DNA from: Algoriphagus ratkowskyi
GTDB taxonomy: Bacteria > Bacteroidota > Bacteroidia > Cytophagales > Cyclobacteriaceae
Assembly: GCF_002150505.1 (NCBI RefSeq)
Contig: NZ_MSSV01000004.1
Coordinates: 124,001-188,000, forward strand
Reading direction: 5' to 3'
Length of the DNA stretch: 64,000 nucleotides
Shown: positions 25,097 through 33,457 of the stretch, piece after piece
How the letters are laid out: each line of letters begins with the position of its first letter
How positions within the stretch are numbered: position 1 is the stretch's first letter
Made by a program: the position numbers and the translations under genes
Notes under the pieces: generated by a model
Seen by the model: the letters and a program-made list of their open reading frames with translations, nothing else
Told to the model about the DNA's origin: nothing
The model's database searches: none

Positions 25097-28000
25097 AGAT
25101 AATTGCGTTGTCATCATTTTTTAATATGAGTAGTTGGTCGGAAGAATGGATGGTGAAAGGCAGGATAGTTCTGATTTCACCTGAGACAAATAGGCCACTT
25201 TCTTTAGGCAACATGAGTTGCCAATTTTTGGATGAGTCCTGTTTGAGACTCCACCCAAAACTCCCCATCTGACTTCCTAATTCTGGTTTTATTCTACTTT
25301 TATTTCCACCAAATATAAGGATTGGTTCTCCGTTTTTGTTTTTAATCAGGGCAATGGCATAGACTGGAGCGTACTGTATTTCCTTGGGTAAGGCTTGTAT
25401 TGAAAAGCGGGAATCTTCGCCATTGATCCAGCATGTGGTTTGAAGGGTTTCTGCTGTCAAAATTATTGATTTCTCCAAAACCTCAGGTGGGAATAAGTCT
25501 TGCAGAGTTTTGTCTTGGTAGGAGGCATAAGTTGGTAATTGCTTGCGCAGCGAAGGTATTTGCTTGACTAGGGTGTTTTTCATTAGGAGTGGTGTAGCTC
25601 CAGTGGAGGAAGTGTTTACGAGGATGTGATCAATGGTCGCATTCTGATCAAAATCATTGACATAGAGTTCCAGTTGTTTCTCAGGAGTTGATCTAATTCT
25701 TGAATTCAATCCCCAATTCCCGCCGATTATATCAGGTTTTCCATCTGCATTGATGTCCTCGACGAGCAGGGTATTCCAAAGTCCACTCGTATTTGCAAAA
25801 CCAAACGCTTCTGTTTTTTCTACAAAATTCATGTTGCTCCAGGTAAAAATCCGGATGGGCATCCATTCCCCTGCTACTATTAATTCTGGATTTCCATCTT
25901 GGTCAAGATCTGCCCATTTTCCATCTGTAAGCATTCCCAGACTTTTGACAATCGGATTGAGGGTTTCTGTAATATCTTTATAATTGCCTGATCCGTCATT
26001 TATCATCACTACAATCCCCACAGGGATGCCATATGCAAACGGAATAGATCGCTGTCCTAAAATCAAATCTTTATCGCCATCTGAGTCAAGGTCCTCAGCA
26101 AGAATAAATGCGGTAGGAGTAGCTGGAAAATAAGTTTCTATTTTGTTCAAATTTCCTCTGCCATCATTGAGATAGAGGCGATCTTGGTATTGTGTGGCTC
26201 CAGCGGGAAATTCTATTCCCCCAGCTCCAATGATCAAATCCTTAAAACCATCGCCATTTGCATCAAAGAATAGACCGGTAATATCTTCCGAAAGCGAGTC
26301 GATTGCAAATAGCTCTTTTTGAAGTCTTATAAAGTCTCCATCATTCTTAAGTCCAAATAATTGAGAAGGTTGACCCTTGGCGCCAGGCATAAATAATTCG
26401 TCATTCCCATTGGAGTTGAGGTCTGCCCGTGCACCTTTTGGTCCCTCGTCACTGATCATCCAAAAACGCAATCTATCCCTATCAAAATCTATAAAGTTAC
26501 TTTCGTGATGCGAATAGCCTAGGCGATAGTTGGAAGTGGAGAAGGTGGCTTCGACGCTCTGCTTTTGAGCTAGCTTGGGAGTAGTGTTGATTTTTGTGGG
26601 TTTCAAAAGGGTATTTGTCGTAACTTTTTCCAAAGTAGTGACATTTCCATCCGGCCATTTTATAGTGACCGAATCCAATACCTGAATCTGGCCCAGTCCA
26701 AAATGGAGCTTTGGATCCACAGATGACATGTAGCCTTTGACAGGCTGAAATTCTTGATAAAATTCCAGTGATCCTGAATAGCAAGTTACCTGAGTTCCGA
26801 ACGCCTGTCCCAGATCCAATTGTAAGAAATTCCCTTTTTTAGTGTCTATAGTCGTGTTTTGATAGATGAAAGCAAAATCATTTAGATTATTGATGACCAA
26901 ATCCAGGTCGCCATCATTATCCAAATCTCCGTATGCAGATCCTGTGCTGAAGGTAGTTTGGGTTAATCCCTGGGCAGAAGCTTGATTGTCAAAACTCCAA
27001 TTTCCAAGGTTTTTGAACCAATAATTTTGTTGGGGATTTGATGGAAAAGCATCAATCATGGAAGTGAGTAGGATAGAGTCCTTTCTGAATCCCTCTATTT
27101 TTTCTTGATTGTTGACGTAGAAATCTACGAAGTCAAAATCCGTTAAATCCTTCACTATTCCATTTGCTACAAAGACATCCTTCAAACCGTCATTGTCTGC
27201 ATCAAAGATCAAAGCTCCCCAACTCCAATCAGTGGCTTCCATTTCTGTTTGTCTGGAAATCTCAGCAAAGATTGGTTGACCATCTATAGGACTTAAGCCA
27301 AGATTCCGCTGTAAGGTATTCCGGGTAAATTGTTGATGATAGCCAGCTTTGATGTTTGCTTGGTATTTGTCCCATTCTTCCAAAGGAGTTTTGGTTTTTA
27401 TTCGTGCTAAGGTATTCGGTAGCATTTCGGTGACAAAGATATCGGGTCTGGAATCATTGTCCAGATCAGCAATGTCTGCGCCCATGGATCCCATAGAAAT
27501 CTCAGATAGTAAATCAGGAAGTTTTTCTGTAAAGGTTCCGTCTTGATTATTTATGTAGAGATAATCACGCTCAAAAAAATCATTGGAAACGTAGAGATCT
27601 TGCCAAGAGTCATCATTGAGATCAGCCACAGTGACTCCAAGTCCATAGCCAATCGCACTACCAAAAATCCCAGCCGCTTCACTTACATCCGTAAAATGGT
27701 CTGTATCATTTCTGAATAATCGGTTACCTCCTTCTGGATCTCGTATTTCGCGCTGCCCCAAGCGCAGATCATATATGCCGACGGAACGGGGGGAATTGCT
27801 TAAAAGATAGAGATCAAGGTCACCATCTTTATCATAATCAAAAAAAATGGCATGCTGAGAAAGACCAATTTGATCCAATCCATACTTCTTAGATTCTTCT
27901 TTGAATGTGGTATTTCCCTGGTTAATAAATAGCTCGTTGTGTCTTTTTTCGCCTTCCAACGGACCAGATTTGCAAACAAAAATATCGGGAAGTCCATCTC

Positions 28001-28367
28001 CGTTAACATCTGCTATGCTTACTCCTGTGGACCAGATGTCATTGCTTTCTACTCCAGCTGCTTCGGTAATGTCTTTGAACTTGAGGTTTCCCTCATTGAG
28101 GTAAAGTTTGTTGGAGGTTTGATTTCCTGCCAGGAATATATCCAGCAAACCATCTTGATTAATATCTCCCAATGCTACTCCCGCGCCATTATAGAAATTC
28201 CGAAACGTATAAGGATTGATTTTCTCTGTATAGGCAAGGTCATTTTTAAAAAATATGCCTGTCTCTTCTGGTGTCAGCAGTTTGAAAAGTGTACTTGGAC
28301 TTGTATCCTCCTTGGTACAAGAGGAAAAGATTAGGGTAAGCAGTAGGAAATAGTTCCTAATTTTCAT
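25083..28367 (-). CDS. Giant FG-GAP/VCBS-repeat lipoprotein with ASPIC/UnbV domain (copy 3, operon-proximal)
   Basis: With ATG at 28367 the protein is 1,094 residues and begins with a clean lipoprotein signal (lipobox Cys17, FSSC); a start 9 codons further upstream would spoil it. Seven N-terminal motifs (GDINQDGLLD, ADVNGDGLPD, FDYDKDGDLD, and others) precede the ASPIC/UnbV domain at about 511-590, which is shortened at its start (LDLGQAFGTQV) relative to the other copies. At least five motifs follow (ADLNSNGNDE, FDANGDGFKD, EDLDSDGDKD, ADLDQDGNPE, EDINADGKPD). It is the first of the three after SusD and is separated from it by a terminator-like hairpin. Confidence 0.88.
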   Translation of the reverse strand: MKIRNYFLLLTLIFSSCTKEDTSPSTLFKLLTPEETGIFFKNDLAYTEKINPYTFRNFYNGAGVALGDINQDGLLDIFLAGNQTSNKLYLNEGNLKFKDITEAAGVESNDIWSTGVSIADVNGDGLPDIFVCKSGPLEGEKRHNELFINQGNTTFKEESKKYGLDQIGLSQHAIFFDYDKDGDLDLYLLSNSPRSVGIYDLRLGQREIRDPEGGNRLFRNDTDHFTDVSEAAGIFGSAIGYGLGVTVADLNDDSWQDLYVSNDFFERDYLYINNQDGTFTEKLPDLLSEISMGSMGADIADLDNDSRPDIFVTEMLPNTLARIKTKTPLEEWDKYQANIKAGYHQQFTRNTLQRNLGLSPIDGQPIFAEISRQTEMEATDWSWGALIFDADNDGLKDVFVANGIVKDLTDFDFVDFYVNNQEKIEGFRKDSILLTSMIDAFPSNPQQNYWFKNLGNWSFDNQASAQGLTQTTFSTGSAYGDLDNDGDLDLVINNLNDFAFIYQNTTIDTKKGNFLQLDLGQAFGTQVTCYSGSLEFYQEFQPVKGYMSSVDPKLHFGLGQIQVLDSVTIKWPDGNVTTLEKVTTNTLLKPTKINTTPKLAQKQSVEATFSTSNYRLGYSHHESNFIDFDRDRLRFWMISDEGPKGARADLNSNGNDELFMPGAKGQPSQLFGLKNDGDFIRLQKELFAIDSLSEDITGLFFDANGDGFKDLIIGAGGIEFPAGATQYQDRLYLNDGRGNLNKIETYFPATPTAFILAEDLDSDGDKDLILGQRSIPFAYGIPVGIVVMINDGSGNYKDITETLNPIVKSLGMLTDGKWADLDQDGNPELIVAGEWMPIRIFTWSNMNFVEKTEAFGFANTSGLWNTLLVEDINADGKPDIIGGNWGLNSRIRSTPEKQLELYVNDFDQNATIDHILVNTSSTGATPLLMKNTLVKQIPSLRKQLPTYASYQDKTLQDLFPPEVLEKSIILTAETLQTTCWINGEDSRFSIQALPKEIQYAPVYAIALIKNKNGEPILIFGGNKSRIKPELGSQMGSFGWSLKQDSSKNWQLMLPKESGLFVSGEIRTILPFTIHSSDQLLILKNDDNAIIYEVH

Positions 28368-28378
28368 GATTATTTGAC

Positions 28379-28408
28379 AAAAAAGGAAGTGCACCTAAGC
28401 GCACTTCC
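28379..28408 (-). terminator. Hairpin with T run between susD-like and VCBS genes (attenuator or terminator)
   Basis: On the minus strand an 8-base perfect stem, GGAAGTGC...GCACTTCC, with an 8-base loop is followed by TTTTTTG. It lies about 26 bases past the SusD stop and 11 bases before the start of the first VCBS gene. It would lower expression of the downstream lipoproteins relative to SusC/SusD. Confidence 0.8.
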
Positions 28409-28434
28409 TGTCAATAATTTTAATTTAAAACCTA

Positions 28435-29925
28435 TTAATAACCAGGATTCTGGGTCAGGTTAGGGTTAGCGTTGATTTGCTGTAATGGAATTGGGAACAG
28501 TCCTCTGAAAGGTTGAGATGCACCCTTTTCCCACCAAGGTTGATTGAATTTACCAAATCTAATCTGATCTGATCTTCTTATTCCTTCTGCAAAGAATTCG
28601 AAACCTCTTTCATTGTAAATATCATCCGCGCTGATTGATGCAAGTGCAGGCAAGGAAGCTCTTGTTCTGACTTGGTTCAATGCAGCCAAAGCTTCTGAAT
28701 TTTTACCTTGTCTGAACGCTGCCTCAGCTTTGATCAAGATGATATCTGCTAATCTGATCAGCACATAATCATTACTTAGGCTAGATCCAGCACCTGTAGC
28801 ATATTCGTACTTGGCTACTCTTGCTCCAGCTTGTCTGAATGCATTTGGACTGAGCTCATTTATTTTAGGAGTGAACGTAAGTGGTTGTCCATCGGGATCA
28901 CCTGGTTCAGCAGAGATGTCATTTAGACGAGTGCCGTCTGCGGCGAATTGTGGGCCTACCAAGAAACTTGCTTTACGCACGTCATTATCATCGAACTTGT
29001 TATAGAACTCTTCCAATGAAGCGTATCCATTCCATGGCTGCTCTTGTAGATTAAACGTGTTCTGACTTAAGTAATGTAAAGTCATTTGCGCTAAATTAAA
29101 TCCTCCCGCATTATTTTGATCATAAGGAAGTGTCAAAATATTTTCAGTAGAACCCCCATTTCTGGTAGAGAAATTACTGAAAAAATTGAATGATAGAGAA
29201 TACACACCGCTGTTGATTACCTCATTAGCTGCTGCTTCTGCATCGGCCCATCTTGGAGTACCAGTATAGACTTCTGCATTTATGTACAGCTTAGCAAGCA
29301 TCGCTTTGGCGGTGTAATAATTCATTGTAGTCTTGGAGTCTTTTTTCTCTAACAAATCAATGTTGTCTAAAATAGAACTCTCAATAAAAGCGAATACTTC
29401 CTTACGAGTATTATTAGTTGGGTTTCCTCCTGTTGATGTTTCAGTTATGATAGGAACATTTCCAAAGGCATCAATCAACCATAGATAAGGTAATGCACGC
29501 AATACTTTAAGCTCAGCTACCAATAATTCTACATCAGGGAATGATATGATCAAGTTATTAATTTCACCCACTGCAGTGAAGCAATAGTTCCAGCTGTTAT
29601 TGAACGCTTCTTCTGAAGGCCCCCATGTATGTCTGTGAATTCTTAGCCAAAGGCCTCCATCTTCCCAGTCAGCACCTTTTTGAGGGATTGCCATTTCGTC
29701 AGACGCTACTTCATGGATTGCCCATATACCGTTGTGTGCACCCCAACCTCCTACAATTCTAGAATATGCTGAAGCTTTCAACACGTTAATCAATTGAGGA
29801 TTAGTGCTATTGGCTACATCTTGGGGGGTTACTCCATCCAGGACTTCCTGGTCTAGTTCCCAGCATGATCCCAGCAGCAATAAAGCTGGTACCATGACAC
29901 AAATTTTACTTATATATTTTAACAT
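28435..29925 (-). CDS. RagB/SusD-family nutrient-uptake lipoprotein
   Basis: A 496-residue outer-membrane lipoprotein (lipobox Cys21, LLGSC) that serves as the substrate-binding lid on its SusC partner. The SusD fold is recognised by its N-terminal helical region (NNSWNYCFTAVGEINNLI, then AELKVLRALPYLWLIDAFGNVP near residue 150) and the C-terminal segment DDIYNERGFEFFAEGIRRSDQIRFGKF. The family ending with PIPLQQINANPNLTQNPGY is intact. It follows SusC after 19 bases. SusC/SusD pairs import oligosaccharides or other oligomers; the ligand cannot be deduced, and no carbohydrate-active enzyme sits nearby. Confidence 0.95.
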   Translation of the reverse strand: MLKYISKICVMVPALLLLGSCWELDQEVLDGVTPQDVANSTNPQLINVLKASAYSRIVGGWGAHNGIWAIHEVASDEMAIPQKGADWEDGGLWLRIHRHTWGPSEEAFNNSWNYCFTAVGEINNLIISFPDVELLVAELKVLRALPYLWLIDAFGNVPIITETSTGGNPTNNTRKEVFAFIESSILDNIDLLEKKDSKTTMNYYTAKAMLAKLYINAEVYTGTPRWADAEAAANEVINSGVYSLSFNFFSNFSTRNGGSTENILTLPYDQNNAGGFNLAQMTLHYLSQNTFNLQEQPWNGYASLEEFYNKFDDNDVRKASFLVGPQFAADGTRLNDISAEPGDPDGQPLTFTPKINELSPNAFRQAGARVAKYEYATGAGSSLSNDYVLIRLADIILIKAEAAFRQGKNSEALAALNQVRTRASLPALASISADDIYNERGFEFFAEGIRRSDQIRFGKFNQPWWEKGASQPFRGLFPIPLQQINANPNLTQNPGY

Positions 29926-29944
29926 ATCTCTGTAGTTAAATTTA

Positions 29945-32938
29945 TTATTTGAAATTGGCAGTTACTCCTAGCGTGAATGATCTAGTCTGGAAATATGTGT
30001 TTCTTCTTTCAATACCCGGAGATAAAGATGTCGTAAACCCATTCCCGTTTTCAGCATCTGTAAGTCTGATTTCGGGATCAATACCGGTGTAATCTGTGAT
30101 GGTGAATAGATTTTGGGCTGCAAAATAAACTCTGAATGAATTCAAATTACTGCCTGGGGTATTAAATTTATAACCCAATTCTAAGTTGTCCAATCTGATG
30201 AACGAACCGTTCTCAAGATAAGAACTGTTGAAGGTAGGAGTAGATGTTACCAATGGTGACGTTGGAGTTTTGTCAGTTACGACTGAGTTCCAAGTGTTAG
30301 ATGCTCCATCAGCATTTTCGTAGAATCCTCTATAGGAGTTGTACAAATCATATCCCCAAGCTCCTCTGAAGAAGAAGCTAAGATTCCATCCACCCCATCC
30401 AAAGTTGTTGGCAAGTCCAAATTCACCCTTTGGAAGGCCATTACCTAATTTCTCGTATTCGTTTGGATCATCAGTAGATAGGATATATTGCCCATCTTCC
30501 GTATAACCAAGTAGCTTAGGACCGTAGAAATCACCCAATGTTTGACCAACTCTGTTGTAGATGATAGGATTGTTATTTTGACCAGGAGATCCTGGTGTAG
30601 CAAATCTTAATTCATCAAATCCCAATTCTCCAGCAGATAAGCTTTCGATAGTAGTCTTGTCATAGATGGTGAAGTTCATTCCTGGACTCCAGGAAAGAGG
30701 GCCCAATTTGATGTTGTTTGCATTAACAGCAAATTCAAATCCTGCAGCTCTAAGGTCTGCCAAGTTTACCCAAGTGGATGATGCAGTGTTGAATCTTCCT
30801 GGGTCAAATGGATTTGGTGCTCCTGTAGCTACTGGTACGTTAAAAAGAAGATCAGAAATGTTTCTAACATAGTAATCTATAGCTCCAGTCACTTTGTTGT
30901 TCCACATGCCGAAATCCACACCGAAGTTAATTTCTTGCTTAGTCTCCCACTTTAGGTCTTTGTTAGGATTAGAATTCTGCACAATACCTACAAACACATC
31001 ATTCTGTGTAAGTGGATCTCCATCTAGATCTATTCTATTTCCGTTTCCATAAGCTCCCAACGCCAATGTAGGTGATGGAGGAAGGTTACCTGTGATACCG
31101 AATGATGCTCTAGGTTTGAACGTGCTAAAGACTCCCATGTCAAATAGCTGAGTAAAATCAGCACCCACACTTAATCCAGGGAAAACACCAGTTTGATTGT
31201 TTTCACCAAATCCAGAGTAAGTCTCCGCTCTTACAGATGCAGAGAAAAATATTTTGTTGTCCCAATTGAAATTCGCTCTACCAAAAAGAGAATTAAGCTG
31301 ATCTTCATTTGCGAAAGAAGCTACATCCGTATTATTACCTAATCGGATAGCACCTGCACCTAGATTGTTCCATCCTAAGTCAAATAGATATTGTCTCACT
31401 CTAGCATTGAATCCTTGAGAAAAGGATTTTTGGGTAGCTGCTCCACCCAATAGCGTCATGTTCAATTTGTCTGATACGTCTAACTCATATCTCAAGGTAG
31501 TTTCGAAAATCTTCTGCGAACGGTCAAAAGTTCTTCTTTGAGCTGATCCACCGGCTCCCAAACCTACTTGGAAATCCTGTCTGGACCAGAAGTCACCTGA
31601 AAGATTGTTATTTCTGTCTTCTGAATACTGTGCTGAGATAGTCAAGTTAGTAAGGATGTCATACTCAGCTCTGTAAGAAGTCAAAGATGATTTATTCGTA
31701 CCATTGAATTTCTGCTGATTAGCTAATGCTACTGGATTATAGAAATCAAACAAATCTCGCTGGAAGTAACCGCCAAATCTCTCGTTTGCAGCTGGAGTGT
31801 TTTCAAAAACTGGTGCTGTAGGATTATAAAGTGTAGCGTATCTGAAAGCTGCATCGTTGATGTTTTCGTAATCTACATTTGTGAATGATAGATTGACGTT
31901 GAATCTCAATTTGTTGTTAAATGCGCCTTGAGAAAGATTGATTCTTGTATTTAGTCTCTTATTCGATACGCCATTCACGATACCTTGATTATCACGATAA
32001 TTGACTGATGCCATATAATTAGTGTTTTCGAATCCTCCAGAAACACTAGCATTGGTGGTATATGAGTAGGCATCATCGATCAATTCTTGCCTCCAATCAG
32101 TATCACTACCGAAGTCTGTGCCACCCCTTGCTACAAACTCGTCTGCAGAAAGAATCGGGATTAGATTAGTCGCTTGGTTCATTGTACCAAAAGCATTGAT
32201 GGATACGTCAGCTCTCCCTTGCTTACTACCCTTTTTTGTGGTTGTAATTAAAATTACCCCAGATGAACCTCTAGCTCCGTAGATTGCGGCAGCGGAACCA
32301 TCCTTCAATACGTCGATGGATTGAATGTCATTCGGATCTACGTTGTCCAGATTTGCTCCGATTACTCCATCTAATACAATAAGAGGAGAAGAGTTAGCTC
32401 CGAAGGTAGAAAGACCTCGCAATCTTACATTAAAGCCCCCGTTAGGATTACCTCCTGGTCTAGTTACTGAAAGACCAGCAACTTTACCCTGTAGTAATTG
32501 AGCCGGATTAGAGATGTTACCTTTGTTAAAATCTTCTGGTTTTACTGATATCACAGCGGAGGTCAATTCCTTTTTATCTTGAGATCCGTAGCCAATAACC
32601 ACAGCTTCCTCTAGACTTTGAATATCCTCTTCTAGATTTATAGTAATTTCAGTTTGATTTCCGATTTCTACTTCCTGGACAATATATCCAACGAAAGAAA
32701 TGACAAGTACCTGATCATTTGGCTGTAGGTCGAGGGAAAACTTCCCATCTAAATCTGTGGAAGTTCCACGAGTAGTACCTTTGATCAGGACAGTAGCTCC
32801 TGGTACAGATTCTCCAAGGATAGGATCCATGACTGTACCAGTCACAGTTCTACTTTGGGCGTTAGCTACGAGAGTGGCGCAGAAAATTAGCGCCAAGGCA
32901 AGTAGAAACGTTTTTTGTTTTAGTAAATAGTTTCTCAT
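29945..32938 (-). CDS. SusC/RagA-family TonB-dependent outer-membrane transporter
   Basis: A 997-residue TonB-dependent receptor using ATG at 32938 (MRNYLLKQK); the frame extends 11 codons upstream, but the shorter form starts directly with a signal peptide (residues ~1-27, ending VANAQ). Residues ~30-115 are the carboxypeptidase-regulatory-like domain found in SusC proteins (TVTGTVMDP to INLEED). The plug follows (VVIGYGSQDKKELTSAV, then LRGLSTFGANSSPLIVLDG), and the rest is the beta-barrel, ending in aromatic-type FTLGVTANFK. It heads the minus-strand cluster. Import energy comes from TonB-ExbBD, which are not encoded here. No sigma/anti-sigma pair or hybrid two-component sensor adjoins it. 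Confidence 0.96.
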   Translation of the reverse strand: MRNYLLKQKTFLLALALIFCATLVANAQSRTVTGTVMDPILGESVPGATVLIKGTTRGTSTDLDGKFSLDLQPNDQVLVISFVGYIVQEVEIGNQTEITINLEEDIQSLEEAVVIGYGSQDKKELTSAVISVKPEDFNKGNISNPAQLLQGKVAGLSVTRPGGNPNGGFNVRLRGLSTFGANSSPLIVLDGVIGANLDNVDPNDIQSIDVLKDGSAAAIYGARGSSGVILITTTKKGSKQGRADVSINAFGTMNQATNLIPILSADEFVARGGTDFGSDTDWRQELIDDAYSYTTNASVSGGFENTNYMASVNYRDNQGIVNGVSNKRLNTRINLSQGAFNNKLRFNVNLSFTNVDYENINDAAFRYATLYNPTAPVFENTPAANERFGGYFQRDLFDFYNPVALANQQKFNGTNKSSLTSYRAEYDILTNLTISAQYSEDRNNNLSGDFWSRQDFQVGLGAGGSAQRRTFDRSQKIFETTLRYELDVSDKLNMTLLGGAATQKSFSQGFNARVRQYLFDLGWNNLGAGAIRLGNNTDVASFANEDQLNSLFGRANFNWDNKIFFSASVRAETYSGFGENNQTGVFPGLSVGADFTQLFDMGVFSTFKPRASFGITGNLPPSPTLALGAYGNGNRIDLDGDPLTQNDVFVGIVQNSNPNKDLKWETKQEINFGVDFGMWNNKVTGAIDYYVRNISDLLFNVPVATGAPNPFDPGRFNTASSTWVNLADLRAAGFEFAVNANNIKLGPLSWSPGMNFTIYDKTTIESLSAGELGFDELRFATPGSPGQNNNPIIYNRVGQTLGDFYGPKLLGYTEDGQYILSTDDPNEYEKLGNGLPKGEFGLANNFGWGGWNLSFFFRGAWGYDLYNSYRGFYENADGASNTWNSVVTDKTPTSPLVTSTPTFNSSYLENGSFIRLDNLELGYKFNTPGSNLNSFRVYFAAQNLFTITDYTGIDPEIRLTDAENGNGFTTSLSPGIERRNTYFQTRSFTLGVTANFK

Positions 32939-33457
32939 AGGATTTGATTGTTTGATATGAGTGAAATACAAATTCCGAAAAGTATCTCGTACCGAAAATG
33001 AACTAATATTTTTAATTTTGCAAAAGTTAACATTTGAGTCATTAGGTTATTAAAAAAATCGGTTTAACAGAATAATGTTTTATTTACTGATTAAGCAATA
33101 GAATTAATCATTCAATGTTAAATTGCTAATGGAAATCGTTTTCCTTTTTCGAAAAGTCACGAAATCGTCTTTTTTTTAAAAAATCCGAAAAAATATTCTT
33201 TTGGTTCCAGCAAACTTTTTCTCCTTAAATACATTTTTGAAAAATTCATTAAAGTTGCCTTTGATCCCGAAAATTAGTAACAAGGTTTATATGCTAAAAA
33301 CGCTCTAAATCATCCATTTTAGGCTGACATTTCATTTCGATTTTCTCATTTTCTAGCTATTAAATTTTAGCAGATATATACTAAATCAACTTAAAACAAA
33401 TGGTATAAAAAGGTCGTTTTTGAAAAGCTGTTTAACTTGAGGCACTAACCGACTTTT
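32939..33457. other. Divergent AT-rich promoter region between SusC and the DUF5686 gene
   Basis: About 520 bases, strongly AT-rich, with no coding potential. It must contain the start sites of both divergent units. The minus-strand string TTAACTTTTG (near 33019-33029) and the plus-strand TGCCTTTG near 33256 each resemble the -7 consensus with one deviation, but neither has a correctly spaced -33, so no promoter is called. The length leaves room for regulator binding upstream of SusC. Confidence 0.5.

Noticed and set aside
16497-32938. Region as a mobile genetic island
   Set aside because: There is no integrase, transposase, tRNA-flanking direct repeat or obvious base-composition break; nothing in the sequence shows transfer.
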